64,000 bases of DNA from Competibacter_A sp003527885 (GTDB taxonomy: Bacteria; Pseudomonadota; Gammaproteobacteria; Competibacterales; Competibacteraceae). Below are positions 15,812 to 24,521 of this stretch, piece after piece (the first letter of the stretch is position 1; each line of letters opens with the position of its first letter). The notes under the pieces are model-generated. The model saw only the letters and a list, made by a program, of their open reading frames with translations. It searched no databases and was not told the DNA's origin. The position numbers and the translations under genes are program-made. Location of the stretch: positions 83,577 to 147,576 of the forward strand of contig DAORPQ010000002.1 in assembly GCA_035442025.1 (NCBI GenBank). Reading direction: 5' to 3'.

Positions 15812-16182
15812 ACGCAGTCTCCTGTTGTGATATTTATCGTTAGATTATGGATGGGTTGACCACGCAAACGGTAGGCACGGGTTTCGTGTTTGCCGGAGCC
15901 GGACCGGGAGTTGTTATTATGTCGAAACCAGCCGGTTTCTGGGGCGCGCCACACGGTGCGCAAACTCCTTTCAGCGTGAACTCCCGCCGTTTTCGCGGTA
16001 TGGCAAAACTATAACCCAAGGAAGGTATTAGGGTCTACGCGCTTGTCGCTCGAAGCCGGCGGACGCAGCGTCCGGCGGCCCGTGCGGGGTTCGGACCGGA
16101 TGGGCCGCCGGCGGCGGGAGGGCGAACCGAAAGGTTCGGTCAGAGGCGTCCCCCGGAGCTGGGGTGGTTTGAAGCTTGCTGG
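15812..16182. other. intergenic region upstream of petABC
   Basis: 371 nt without a credible gene. The petA-proximal part, read on the minus strand, is AT-richer and should hold the pet promoter. TGGTCA and GATAAA separated by 18 nt are possible but poor promoter elements. The distal part is very GC-rich and contains inverted repeats: CCGGCGGCCC (16072-16081) with GGGCCGCCGG (16102-16111), and CGGACGC-A-GCGTCCG (16060-16074). These lie 3' of the binding-protein gene and may end or stabilise its mRNA, but no T tract follows. Confidence 0.5.
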
Positions 16183-17463
16183 CTACTTGAACAGCACCGC
16201 CGCTTCTTGTGAAGTGACCGGTACGAACTGACCGTCGCGCAGCAGGGTCAGGCCGACGTAATCCGAGCCTTGATTGTCGGTGGTGAAATCGACCTTGACC
16301 CCACCGATGTCGTAAGGCTGGCGGCGGGCGGCTTTCAAGAAATTTTCTCGGGTCAACGGCCCGTCGATCGCTTGCATGATGGCGACGAACAGTCGGCCCA
16401 CGATGAAGCTTTCCAGTGATATGGTGTTGAGAGTATTGGCTAAGGCCTTGCGCGCCTCCACCACTATCGGCAGCGGCGAATCGAGCGGTGGGACGACTTG
16501 CGTGACGATGACTCTATCCGCTACGTTTTTCCCCTTCAATAACACGGCCAAGCGATCACCGGCTGCCGCCGAGACCGAACTGAATATCCAGGGTTCGTTT
16601 TTATAGCGGGCATAGCCCATAAATTCGGCGGCTTGGTCGAAAAGTGCCGTGGTCGCGACCAAACGGCACCGGTTGCCGCTGTCCGCTTCCCATTTTTTGA
16701 GCGACAGGTAGCCTGGCCTTGCACTGGTGGTGTCGCGCTGATAAACGCCGACTGGACCTAGATTGTTACGCTCTGGATTGTCCCCCGACAAAGCCAGGAT
16801 CTGATCGAGCTTGGCGACGATGGCTTCGCTGCCGGACCGTTTGGCCAGAGCTGTGCGAAACCCTTGCAGGCCGCTCATTCCGTAGGCGTCGTTCTGGACG
16901 TAGGCGCACACCTCGGTCGGCTTGATGCCCGTTGTCAAGCCAGTCTCAACCGCGGTTTCCACCTCCTGGGCGTAGCTGGCCCGGAAGTTGAGCACATCTC
17001 CCGGCCCGGTAAAGCCCGCGCCCGTATAAAAGCCGAAGGCCGGTATTTTATTCTCGGCCAACACCGGCAGCACCGCCTTGGTGGTGGCGGTGCCCCCGCT
17101 GAGCACCATTGCAAAGATACCTTTGTTGATCAGCTCCTTGGCGCCTTCAACCGCTTTGGCGGGATCGTAAAAATCATTGCGTTGCTCGAACTCGATGGCG
17201 CGCTTTTGCACCGCTTGACCGGCCAGCGCCGCTTCCATGCCCTGCTTTTGGGATTGGCCAAAAAACTTATAATCCCCTTCCAATTGAGTGGTCGCTCCGA
17301 TGCGGATCGTTTTGTCGGTAACGCCCGCTTCTTTGGCGCCGCTCCAAGCGGGCGCCAAGCACAGGCCCACTAATAGGGTAAGAAAAGATTGGCCAAGCTT
17401 CGAACCGATCCATCCAACCTTCCTTTCATGCCCGCGCAAAGCATTAGTTTTTTGTAAGTACAT
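16183..17463 (-). CDS. branched-chain amino acid-type ABC transporter substrate-binding protein
   Basis: Periplasmic type I binding protein of the LivJ/LivK-like family (Peripla_BP_6 fold), 426 aa. A basic, long N-region and a hydrophobic core (FLTLLVGLCLAPAW, cleavage near residue 43) form the signal peptide. The mature part opens with KTIRIGATTQLEGDYKFFGQSQKQGMEAAL, typical of the first lobe; ligand-loop residues appear as LSGGTATTKAVLPV and QNDAYGMSG. No permease or ATPase gene is adjacent, so it is an orphan and could serve a distant transporter or a receptor. Ligand unknown. No clear ribosome binding site precedes the chosen ATG. Confidence 0.82.
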   Translation of the reverse strand: MYLQKTNALRGHERKVGWIGSKLGQSFLTLLVGLCLAPAWSGAKEAGVTDKTIRIGATTQLEGDYKFFGQSQKQGMEAALAGQAVQKRAIEFEQRNDFYDPAKAVEGAKELINKGIFAMVLSGGTATTKAVLPVLAENKIPAFGFYTGAGFTGPGDVLNFRASYAQEVETAVETGLTTGIKPTEVCAYVQNDAYGMSGLQGFRTALAKRSGSEAIVAKLDQILALSGDNPERNNLGPVGVYQRDTTSARPGYLSLKKWEADSGNRCRLVATTALFDQAAEFMGYARYKNEPWIFSSVSAAAGDRLAVLLKGKNVADRVIVTQVVPPLDSPLPIVVEARKALANTLNTISLESFIVGRLFVAIMQAIDGPLTRENFLKAARRQPYDIGGVKVDFTTDNQGSDYVGLTLLRDGQFVPVTSQEAAVLFK

Positions 17464-17615
17464 AATAATTGGCCTATCGGGAGAATAGCTTTGTCATGAA
17501 ACTATTTCAAAACAATGTCGATGCAGTGAAACATTAAACCGCTATTGTAGAATTTAGCCTGCATACCGTATTTATTCAATGGTATTCACCGGTTTTTTCA
17601 ACGGGCAGCCGAACG

Positions 17616-18377
17616 TCAAACCGGATTGTCGATGTCGACAAAAACGAAGTTTAACGACAATCTTTGAGCCAATTGCCCGCCCAAGGCCCGCACGCCGTAG
17701 CGTTCGGTGGCGTGGTGGCCGGCGGCAAAGAAATGCAGGCCGTTCTCGCGGGCGAAGTGGACCGTTTGCTCGGAGGCTTCACCGGTCAGGAAAGCGTCGA
17801 CGCCCGCGCTCAGCGCGAGCTCGATGTAAGATTGCGCGCCGCCGGTACACCAAGCCAACCGGCGGATAGGTCTATCGTCACCGGCTACATGCAGCGGTTT
17901 TCGGCCGAGCCGGGCAGCGATGAGAGCGGCGAAAGTATCCGCCGGCAGCGGGCTGGCCGGTTCGCCCAGCATAACCAGCCCCGGCGTACGGCTGTTGCCA
18001 TCGGCGGTGCCGGTGACGGTCAGGCCAAGCACACGGCCAAGCTGAGCGTTGTTGCCGAGTTCCGGGTGAGCGTCCAGCGGTAGGTGGTAGGCCAGCAAGC
18101 TGAGGTCGTGACGGAGCAGGGTGGCGAGCCGACGCCGCTTCATGCCGGTGATGCGCGGGTCTTCGCCCTTCCAGAAGTAGCCGTGATGGACCAGCACGGC
18201 GTCCGCCCGATATCCGACCGCCGCATCCAGCAGCGCCTGACAGGCGGTGACGCCGCCGATCAGCGTTTTCACTTCTGGCCGGCCCTGTACCTGCAAGCCG
18301 TTCGGGCAATAATCGGTGAAGTTTTCAACCGCCAGCAAGTGATCGGCGTAGGCGACCAACTCGCTTAACCGGGCCAT
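17616..18377 (-). CDS. Nif3-like dinuclear metal-centre protein (YbgI family)
   Basis: Member of the Nif3/YbgI family (formerly linked to GTP cyclohydrolase I type 2), which forms hexameric rings with a dinuclear metal site; the substrate is not settled. It is 253 aa. The N-terminus DYCPNGLQVQG, the metal motif LVHHGYFWKG, AYHLPLDAHPELGNNAQL and the C-terminal GHHATERYGV give most metal ligands. It overlaps the hisC stop by 13 nt, so it is probably translated with the histidine genes. Confidence 0.92.
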   Translation of the reverse strand: MARLSELVAYADHLLAVENFTDYCPNGLQVQGRPEVKTLIGGVTACQALLDAAVGYRADAVLVHHGYFWKGEDPRITGMKRRRLATLLRHDLSLLAYHLPLDAHPELGNNAQLGRVLGLTVTGTADGNSRTPGLVMLGEPASPLPADTFAALIAARLGRKPLHVAGDDRPIRRLAWCTGGAQSYIELALSAGVDAFLTGEASEQTVHFARENGLHFFAAGHHATERYGVRALGGQLAQRLSLNFVFVDIDNPV

Positions 18378-19444
18378 TGGCGGGGTTCTAGAATTTCGCC
18401 GAGGGCAGCCAGCAGAGCGGCGTTTTGTGCCGGATTGCCGACGGTGATCCGCAGAAATTGCTCGATGCGCGGTCGGCGGAAATGGCGGACGATAACGCTT
18501 TTCTGGCGCAAGGCGGCGGCCAGTTCGGCGGCGTCGCGGCGGGGATGGCGGGCAAACAGGAAATTGGCGGCCGAGGGCAACACCTCGAAGCCGAGTTCTC
18601 GCAAGGCCGTCCTGACGGATTCCCGGCCGGCGATCACCGCTTGCCGGGTGCGTTCGAAGTGGTCGCGGTCGGCGAAGGCCGCCGCCGCGCCGGCGATGGC
18701 CAGCCGGTCCAGCGGATAGGAGTTGAAGCTGTTCTTGACCCGTTCCAGCGCCTCGATCAGCCCGGCGTGACCGACCGCGAAACCGACCCGCAGCCCCGCC
18801 AGCGAGCGCGATTTGGAAAGAGTTTGAACGACCAGCAGATTGGGGTAGCGGTCGATCAGCCCGATGGCGGTGTCGCCGCCGAAATCGATATAGGCTTCAT
18901 CCACCACCACCGCCGAATCAGGGTTGTGCGCCAGCAGCTTGTCGAGGTCGGCTAACGATAGCAAACAGCCGGTGGGCGCATTGGGATTGGCGAAAATGAT
19001 GCCGCCGTTGGGACGACGGTAGTCGGCGACCCGCAGCGTGAAGTCCTCGGCCAGCGGCACAATTTCGTAAGCGATGCCGTACAGGCCGCAGTAAACCGGG
19101 TAGAAGCTGTAAGTGATGTCCGGGAACAACAGCGGCGCAGGATGCTGGAACAGCGCCTGAAAAATAAAGGCCAACACCTCATCCGAACCGTTGCCGGCGA
19201 ACACCTGGGCGGGCGTGACCCGGTAATAATCCGCAATCGCCTGTTTCAAGCGCTCGGCGTTGGGGTCGGGATACAAGCGTAGGGCGTCGGACAACTCGCT
19301 CCGGATCGCCTCCAACACCTTGGGTGACGGCCCGTAGGGATTTTCGTTGGTATTGAGCTTGACCAGGTTGGCGAGCTTGGGTTGCTCGCCCGGCACGTAG
19401 GGGGTGAGCCGATGAACGACCGGGCTCCAACAGGGGTGGGTCAT
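18365..19444 (-). CDS. hisC: histidinol-phosphate aminotransferase
   Basis: PLP enzyme that converts imidazole-acetol phosphate to histidinol phosphate in histidine synthesis. It is 359 aa. The class I/II aminotransferase features are NENPYGPSPKV, GNGSDEVLAF, NPNAPTGC, DEAYIDF and the Schiff-base lysine in TLSKSRSLAGLRVG (Lys211). It overlaps hisD by 4 nt (19441-19444) and ybgI by 13 nt. The order murA-hisG-hisD-hisC is the usual one in non-enteric gammaproteobacteria. Confidence 0.96.
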   Translation of the reverse strand: MTHPCWSPVVHRLTPYVPGEQPKLANLVKLNTNENPYGPSPKVLEAIRSELSDALRLYPDPNAERLKQAIADYYRVTPAQVFAGNGSDEVLAFIFQALFQHPAPLLFPDITYSFYPVYCGLYGIAYEIVPLAEDFTLRVADYRRPNGGIIFANPNAPTGCLLSLADLDKLLAHNPDSAVVVDEAYIDFGGDTAIGLIDRYPNLLVVQTLSKSRSLAGLRVGFAVGHAGLIEALERVKNSFNSYPLDRLAIAGAAAAFADRDHFERTRQAVIAGRESVRTALRELGFEVLPSAANFLFARHPRRDAAELAAALRQKSVIVRHFRRPRIEQFLRITVGNPAQNAALLAALGEILEPRQWPG

Positions 19445-20748
19445 GGCCGCTCCGGGAGGCGGTACTCGGCCGACCGGGCATGGGCGGTCAACCCCTCGCC
19501 GCGCGCCAGGATCGAAGCGGTGCGGCCCAGCGCGGCGGCGCCCGCCGGCGAACAGTGAATGAGGCTGGTGCGCTTTTGAAAATCGTATACGCCCAGCGGC
19601 GAGGAAAAGCGGGCGGTGCGCGAGGTCGGCAGCACGTGGTTGGGGCCGGCGCAGTAATCGCCCAAGGCCTCGGCGGTGTAACGACCCAGGAAAATCGCTC
19701 CGGCATGGCGGATCAGCGGCAGCAGTTCCCGGGGTTTTTCCACCGATAATTCCAGATGTTCGGGGGCGATGAAATTGACGACTTGCGCGGCTTCTTCCAG
19801 ATCGAGCGCTTGGATCAGCGCGGCTCGCCGGTTTAGGGAGGCGGCGATGATGTCCCGCCGTTCCATCTCCGGTAGCAACCGTTCGACACGGGCCGCGACG
19901 CGATCCAGAAAGGCGGCGTCCGGGCTGATCAGGATGGGTTGGGCATCCTCATCGTGTTCGGCTTGCGAGAACAAATCCATCGCGACCCAATCGGGATCGG
20001 TCTGGCCGTCGCAGACGATCAGGATTTCCGACGGGCCGGCGATCATGTCGATGCCGACCGTACCGAAAACTTGGCGCTTGGCGGCCGCGACGTAAATGTT
20101 GCCCGGTCCGACAATTTTATCCACGCGCGGCACGGTGGGGGTGCCGTAGGCCAGCGCCGCCACCGCTTGCGCCCCACCGATGGCGAACACCCGATCCACG
20201 CCGGCCACGGCGGCGGCGGCCAACACCAAGTCGTTGGCATCGCCGTCGGGGGCCGGCGCCACCATCACGAGTTCCGGGACGCCGGCCACCTTGGCCGGGA
20301 TGGCGTTCATCAGCACCGAGGACGGGTAGGCCGCCTTGCCGCCCGGTACGTACAGGCCGACCCGATCCAGCGGCGTGACCTGTTGGCCGAGCACGGTGCC
20401 GTCGGGTTCGGTAAAACTCCAGGATTCCTGTTTCTGCCGCTGCGCGTAAGCGCGGATCCGGGCAGCGGCGGTTTCCAGCGCCGCGCGCTGGGCGGCGGGG
20501 ATGCCGGCCAGCGCGCCTTGCAGCCGGGCGGCGGGGATTTCCAAGTCGGCGGCCCGAACCGCAGCTGTTCGGTCGAAGCGATGCGTGAATTCCAGTAAGG
20601 CCGCATCGCCCCGCGCCCGGACTTGCGCGAGAATTTCGCGCACCGCGGCGGTCACGGCTTCATCGGCGACGCCTTCCCAAGCGGTCAGGGTTTGCAGGCG
20701 CGACCAGAAATCGGGCCGGGCGGTATTCAAGCGTTGGATAGCGGGCAT
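19441..20748 (-). CDS. hisD: histidinol dehydrogenase
   Basis: Zinc-dependent NAD enzyme for the last two oxidations of histidine synthesis. It is 435 aa, the usual length. Conserved blocks include YVPGGKAAYPSSVLMNAIPAK (written here in part), KIVGPGNIYVAAAKR, the zinc-ligand segment SQAEHDEDAQPILIS and CAGPNHVLPTS. It starts 63 nt after hisG on the minus strand and overlaps hisC. Confidence 0.97.
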   Translation of the reverse strand: MPAIQRLNTARPDFWSRLQTLTAWEGVADEAVTAAVREILAQVRARGDAALLEFTHRFDRTAAVRAADLEIPAARLQGALAGIPAAQRAALETAAARIRAYAQRQKQESWSFTEPDGTVLGQQVTPLDRVGLYVPGGKAAYPSSVLMNAIPAKVAGVPELVMVAPAPDGDANDLVLAAAAVAGVDRVFAIGGAQAVAALAYGTPTVPRVDKIVGPGNIYVAAAKRQVFGTVGIDMIAGPSEILIVCDGQTDPDWVAMDLFSQAEHDEDAQPILISPDAAFLDRVAARVERLLPEMERRDIIAASLNRRAALIQALDLEEAAQVVNFIAPEHLELSVEKPRELLPLIRHAGAIFLGRYTAEALGDYCAGPNHVLPTSRTARFSSPLGVYDFQKRTSLIHCSPAGAAALGRTASILARGEGLTAHARSAEYRLPERP

Positions 20749-20811
20749 GATCGCAACTTCAGGCGTTGAGGTTCCGGTCTGGCCGGAAGCAGGGCGGGGA
20801 GTACGGGCCGA

Positions 20812-21444
20812 TCAAGCGGTCACCGCGGCGGCCATGCGCGCCATGATCGCCTTGATCCGGGCATGTTTCATTTTCATGGCCGCCTTGTTGACGATCAGCC
20901 GCGAGCTGATGTCCGCGATGTGTTCCAGCGGCGCCAAGCCGTTGGCTTTCAAGGTGTTGCCGGTATCCACCACATCGACGATGTAATCGGCCAACCCCAC
21001 CAGCGGCGCCAGCTCCATCGAACCGTACAATTTGATCACTTCCACCTGCCGGCCTCGATCGGCGAAATAACGCCGGGTGGTGTTGACGAACTTGGTGGCG
21101 ATACGCGGGCGGCCCGAGCGGGAAGGGCGTTCGGGGTGGCCGGCGACCATCAGCCGGCAGCGGGCGATCTTCAAGTCGAGCGGTTCGTACAACCCCTCGC
21201 CACCGTGCTCCAGCAACACATCCTTGCCGGCCACGCCCAGATCGGCGGCGCCGTATTGCACGTAGGTCGGCACGTCGGTGGCGCGGATGATGACCAGCTT
21301 CACGTCCGGCTGATCGGTGTCGAGAATCAGCTTGCGGCTGGTTTCGGGGTCGTCGGTCGGCACGATGCCCGCCGCCGCCAGCAACGGCAAGGTCTCCTTG
21401 AAAATGCGGCCCTTGGACAGGGCGATGGTCAACGGCGCGGTCAT
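20812..21444 (-). CDS. hisG: ATP phosphoribosyltransferase, short form
   Basis: Catalyses the committed step of histidine synthesis (ATP with PRPP). The chosen ATG gives 210 aa starting MTAPLTIALSKGRI, typical of the short HisG, which lacks the C-terminal regulatory domain and needs HisZ as partner; hisZ is not in the window. The PRPP loop region is in VVDTGNTLKANGL. An in-frame ATG 69 nt upstream is rejected because it adds residues not seen in the family and reaches into murA. It lies 11 nt after murA. Confidence 0.95.
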   Translation of the reverse strand: MTAPLTIALSKGRIFKETLPLLAAAGIVPTDDPETSRKLILDTDQPDVKLVIIRATDVPTYVQYGAADLGVAGKDVLLEHGGEGLYEPLDLKIARCRLMVAGHPERPSRSGRPRIATKFVNTTRRYFADRGRQVEVIKLYGSMELAPLVGLADYIVDVVDTGNTLKANGLAPLEHIADISSRLIVNKAAMKMKHARIKAIMARMAAAVTA

Positions 21445-21455
21445 GATGGCGTCGG

Positions 21456-22715
21456 TCAACCGGGCGTGCGGCGGATGCGCGCGCCCAGGTGCGACAGTTT
21501 CTCCTCGATGCAATCGTAGCCGCGATCGATGTGGTAGATGCGGTCCAGCACGGTATCGCCGTCCGCGACCAACGCCGCCAGAATCAGGCTGGCCGAGGCG
21601 CGCAAGTCGGTGGCCATCACCGGCGCGCCGGTCAGTTTGGGCACGCCGATACTGACGGCGGTGTTGCCTTCGAGCTCGATCTGCGCGCCCATGCGTTGCA
21701 GTTCGTTGACGTGCATGAAGCGGTTCTCGAAAACCGTTTCGGTGATCATGCCGACGCCGTCGGCGACGGCGTTGAGGGCCACGAACTGGGCCTGCATGTC
21801 GGTGGGGAAGGCCGGATAGGGCGCGGTGCGGATGCGGACCGCCTTGAGGCGGCGGCCGATCATATCGGCTTCGATCCAGTCGGGGCCGGTGTTGACCTGG
21901 GCGCCGGCTTCCTCCAGTTTCAGCAGCACCGCTTCCAGCGTGTCCGGGCGGGTATCCTTGACCCGGACCCGGCCGCCGGTGATCGCGCCCGCCAGCAGGT
22001 AGGTGCCGGTTTCGATGCGGTCTGGCAGCACCTGATAGTGGGTGCCGTGGAGCTGTTCGACGCCTTCGACCACCAGGGTGTCGGTGCCGGCGCCGCCGAT
22101 CTTGGCGCCCATCGCGATGAGGCAGTCGGCCAAGTCGACCACTTCGGGTTCGCGGGCGGCGTTCTCGATGACGGTGGTGCCCCGCGCCAGCACGGCGGCC
22201 ATCAGCAGGTTTTCGGTGCCGGTCACCGTGACCAGATCCAGCACGATGTGCGCCCCTTTCAGGCGGTCGGCGCGGGCGCGGATGTAACCGTTCTCGACCT
22301 TGATATCGGCGCCCATCGCCTCCAGGCCCTTGATGTGCAAATTCACCGGCCGCGACCCGATGGCGCAGCCGCCCGGCAAGGAGACTTCGGCTTGCCCGAA
22401 GCGCGCCACCAGCGGACCCAACACCAGGATCGAGGCGCGCATGGTCCGCACCAGTTCGTAGGGGGCTTGAAAGGTTCGGATGGAGCGCGGATCGACCTGG
22501 ATGTTCATCCGCTCGTCCACCACCAGGTCCACGCCCATGCGGCCCAGTAGTTCCATGGTGGTGGTCACATCCTGTAAATGCGGGACATTGCTGATGATCA
22601 CCGGCCCGTCGGCCAGCAGGGTGGCGGCCAGGATCGGCAACACCGCGTTCTTGGCGCCGGAAGCGCGCAGTTCGCCGTGCAACGGAACGCCGCCATTGAT
22701 AATCAATTTGCTCAT
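21456..22715 (-). CDS. murA: UDP-N-acetylglucosamine 1-carboxyvinyltransferase
   Basis: First committed enzyme of peptidoglycan synthesis; transfers enolpyruvate to UDP-GlcNAc in the cytoplasm. It is 419 aa from MSKLIINGGVPLHGEL. The active-site cysteine targeted by fosfomycin is present (PGGCAIGSRP, Cys117), together with the ASGAKNAVLPILAA motif (Lys22, Asn23). It sits between ibaG and hisG, as in many gammaproteobacteria. A longer frame running into ibaG is rejected. Confidence 0.97.
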   Translation of the reverse strand: MSKLIINGGVPLHGELRASGAKNAVLPILAATLLADGPVIISNVPHLQDVTTTMELLGRMGVDLVVDERMNIQVDPRSIRTFQAPYELVRTMRASILVLGPLVARFGQAEVSLPGGCAIGSRPVNLHIKGLEAMGADIKVENGYIRARADRLKGAHIVLDLVTVTGTENLLMAAVLARGTTVIENAAREPEVVDLADCLIAMGAKIGGAGTDTLVVEGVEQLHGTHYQVLPDRIETGTYLLAGAITGGRVRVKDTRPDTLEAVLLKLEEAGAQVNTGPDWIEADMIGRRLKAVRIRTAPYPAFPTDMQAQFVALNAVADGVGMITETVFENRFMHVNELQRMGAQIELEGNTAVSIGVPKLTGAPVMATDLRASASLILAALVADGDTVLDRIYHIDRGYDCIEEKLSHLGARIRRTPG

Positions 22716-22731
22716 GGAAAGGGTTTGCCGG

Positions 22732-22977
22732 TCAGGTTGATTGCTGGCGCCAGACATCCGGCGTGTAGGTTTTGAGGGACAGGGCGTGAATTTCCTCGCG
22801 TTCCATTCGTCCCCCCAAGGCGGCGTATACCAGCCGGTGTTGTTGCAGGAGCGATTTGCCGGCGAAGTCCTGGCTGATGACCACGGCTTCGAAATGCACA
22901 CCGTCAGCGCCACTGACCATGGCCCGGGCGCCGGGCAGATGCTGTTCGATCAATTTCTCGATGTCTTGGGGTTGCAT
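22732..22977 (-). CDS. ibaG: BolA-family protein IbaG
   Basis: Small BolA/IbaG protein of 81 aa, a family that works with monothiol glutaredoxins in iron-sulfur handling and, in some gammaproteobacteria, affects the cell envelope. The start MQPQDIEKLIEQHLPGA and the core VSGADGVHFEAVVIS...LLQQHRLVYAALGGRM match the family, including the invariant histidine in HFEAVV. It lies between mlaB and murA, its usual place. A longer frame upstream is not supported by the family's N-terminus. Confidence 0.92.
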   Translation of the reverse strand: MQPQDIEKLIEQHLPGARAMVSGADGVHFEAVVISQDFAGKSLLQQHRLVYAALGGRMEREEIHALSLKTYTPDVWRQQST

Positions 22978-23059
22978 GGCACCACCGAAGGTAAGGGTTC
23001 CAGGACTGAAAGCGGCGGGTCGGTTGACCGGAAAAACGCTCGCTCGACAGGACGGTTTT

Positions 23060-23356
23060 TCACGCGCCGGGCAGCAGCGTTTCCAGGTCGACAACTTCGA
23101 TGATCGCCCGCATTTGCGCCGGAATGTTGGTGAAAAGCAGCGCCTGCTGGCGCTGCCGGGCCTCGCGCAGCCATTCCACCAACAGCGCCACGCCCGCGCT
23201 GTTGGAGCGGCGCACGCCGCCCAAATCGATGCGCAAGACCGATTCGTCGAGCAGCGGCGTTTCGGCGCGCGCCCACAGCTCCGCGACCGAATCGAAACCC
23301 AGGTCGCCGCGAACCCGCAGCGTGTCGCCGACGCGTTCCGCCGTTGCGGTAGCCAT
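23060..23356 (-). CDS. mlaB: STAS-domain phospholipid transport protein MlaB
   Basis: Cytoplasmic STAS-domain partner of the MlaF ATPase in the Mla system, which moves phospholipids between outer and inner membrane. It is 98 aa. The strand-helix pattern of STAS domains is seen, with IDLGGVRRSNSAGVALLVEWL containing the key serine/threonine region that contacts MlaF. The start overlaps the mlaC stop by one base, and ibaG follows. Confidence 0.9.
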   Translation of the reverse strand: MATATAERVGDTLRVRGDLGFDSVAELWARAETPLLDESVLRIDLGGVRRSNSAGVALLVEWLREARQRQQALLFTNIPAQMRAIIEVVDLETLLPGA

Positions 23357-23961
23357 CAGCGGGCGGGCCGCGCGTTGCGCTGGCGCAGGTCGGCGATCAC
23401 CGCGTCCATGCCGCTGGCGCGAATCCGGTCGGCGAACGTGCCGCGGTAACTGGTGACCAAGCTGACGCCATCGACGGTCACATCGTAAACTTTCCAGGCG
23501 TCGCCGCCGCGATGCATGTTGTAGTTGATCTGAATCGGTTGGCCGGTTTTGGGTCGGACCTCGGTTTTGACCGTCGCCTCATCGCCGGCCGGCGCGCCGG
23601 CTTGCGGCAGCGGATGGATGGGCTCGTTGGAGTATTCCAGCAGCGCCTTGGCGTAGGTCCGCACCAGCAGCGTGCGAAACTCTTCGGTGAACTGGCCGCG
23701 CTGTTCGGGAGTGGCCTGTTGCCAGGCCCGGCCCAACACCCAGCGCGACATCAGTTCAAAATCGAAATTCGGCAACACGATCCGGTTGACCAGCTCGTAA
23801 ATCCGGCTCGGCTCGCGCTCGATGGCGGCCCGGTTCGCGCGCAGGGCCTCCAGCATCCGCGTCGAGGTGTCCTGGACGACCGCCTCGGGCGGCGCGGCGG
23901 CATGGGCCGAGCCGCAGCCCAGGGCCAGTAACAGCAGACAGAGGGCGATACTACGTCTCAT
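23356..23961 (-). CDS. mlaC: periplasmic phospholipid carrier MlaC
   Basis: Soluble periplasmic shuttle of the Mla pathway between the outer-membrane MlaA complex and inner-membrane MlaFEDB. It is 201 aa with a signal peptide (MRRSIALCLLLLALGCGSAHA). The Ttg2D/MlaC family pattern is seen in FDFELMSRWVLGRAWQQATPEQRGQF and in VYDVTVDGVSLVTSYRGTF near the C-terminus. A cysteine near residue 16 lies in the signal, but the context is not a convincing lipobox. Confidence 0.94.
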   Translation of the reverse strand: MRRSIALCLLLLALGCGSAHAAAPPEAVVQDTSTRMLEALRANRAAIEREPSRIYELVNRIVLPNFDFELMSRWVLGRAWQQATPEQRGQFTEEFRTLLVRTYAKALLEYSNEPIHPLPQAGAPAGDEATVKTEVRPKTGQPIQINYNMHRGGDAWKVYDVTVDGVSLVTSYRGTFADRIRASGMDAVIADLRQRNARPAR

Positions 23962-24039
23962 GGTGCAACGACTCCTAGGGGGTCAATGGTGCGGCCGGAC
24001 GGTTTCGGCTGACGGAGAAACGGCTTGGCGCGCGGGAAC

Positions 24040-24519
24040 TCAAGGCGTCTTGGCCGGCGGCTCGCGCGAGGCGGCGTCGGTGAACATCCGGCCGATCAGT
24101 TTCTCCAGCACCAGCGCCGACTGCGTGAGCTTCAAAGCGCTACCGTTCTTGAGATGATCGTCCATGCCGCCCGGTTCCAGGCCGACATATTGCTCCCCCA
24201 GCAAACCGGAGGTGAGGATGCTGGCGCTCGAATCCGCCGGCAAGCGATCGTACTGGGGTTCGATGGACAGCGTGACCAGCGCTTCGAAGCGTTGGGGGTC
24301 CAGGTCGATGCCGGTCACGCGGCCGATCCGCACGCCGGCCAGGGTGACCGGCGCACGGATTTTGAGACCGCCGATGTTCTCGAAACGGGCCGTCACCCGA
24401 TAGCCTTTGTCTTCGCCGATGCTGGCGATATCGCTGACTTTGAGCGCCAGCAGCAGAAAGGCCGCCAACCCCAGGGCGACGAAAATGCCCACCATGAGTT
24501 CCAAATGCTTTTGACGCAT
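24040..24519 (-). CDS. mlaD: MCE-domain phospholipid transport protein MlaD
   Basis: Inner-membrane anchored MCE protein whose hexameric ring forms a lipid channel on the MlaFEB transporter. It is 159 aa from the ATG giving MRQKHLELMVG, with one helix at about residues 9-28 and the MCE domain at about 36-114 (ARFENIGGLKIRAPVTLAGVRIG, ILTSGLLGEQYVGLEPGG). A TTG 9 nt upstream overlaps mlaE, but the ATG fits the family start. It lies 2 nt after mlaE. Confidence 0.94.
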   Translation of the reverse strand: MRQKHLELMVGIFVALGLAAFLLLALKVSDIASIGEDKGYRVTARFENIGGLKIRAPVTLAGVRIGRVTGIDLDPQRFEALVTLSIEPQYDRLPADSSASILTSGLLGEQYVGLEPGGMDDHLKNGSALKLTQSALVLEKLIGRMFTDAASREPPAKTP

Positions 24520-24521
24520 GA

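Noticed and set aside
17616..22715. murA-hisG-hisD-hisC-ybgI as a novel arrangement
   Set aside because: The murA-hisG-hisD-hisC order is known in many gammaproteobacteria, so it is not novel.
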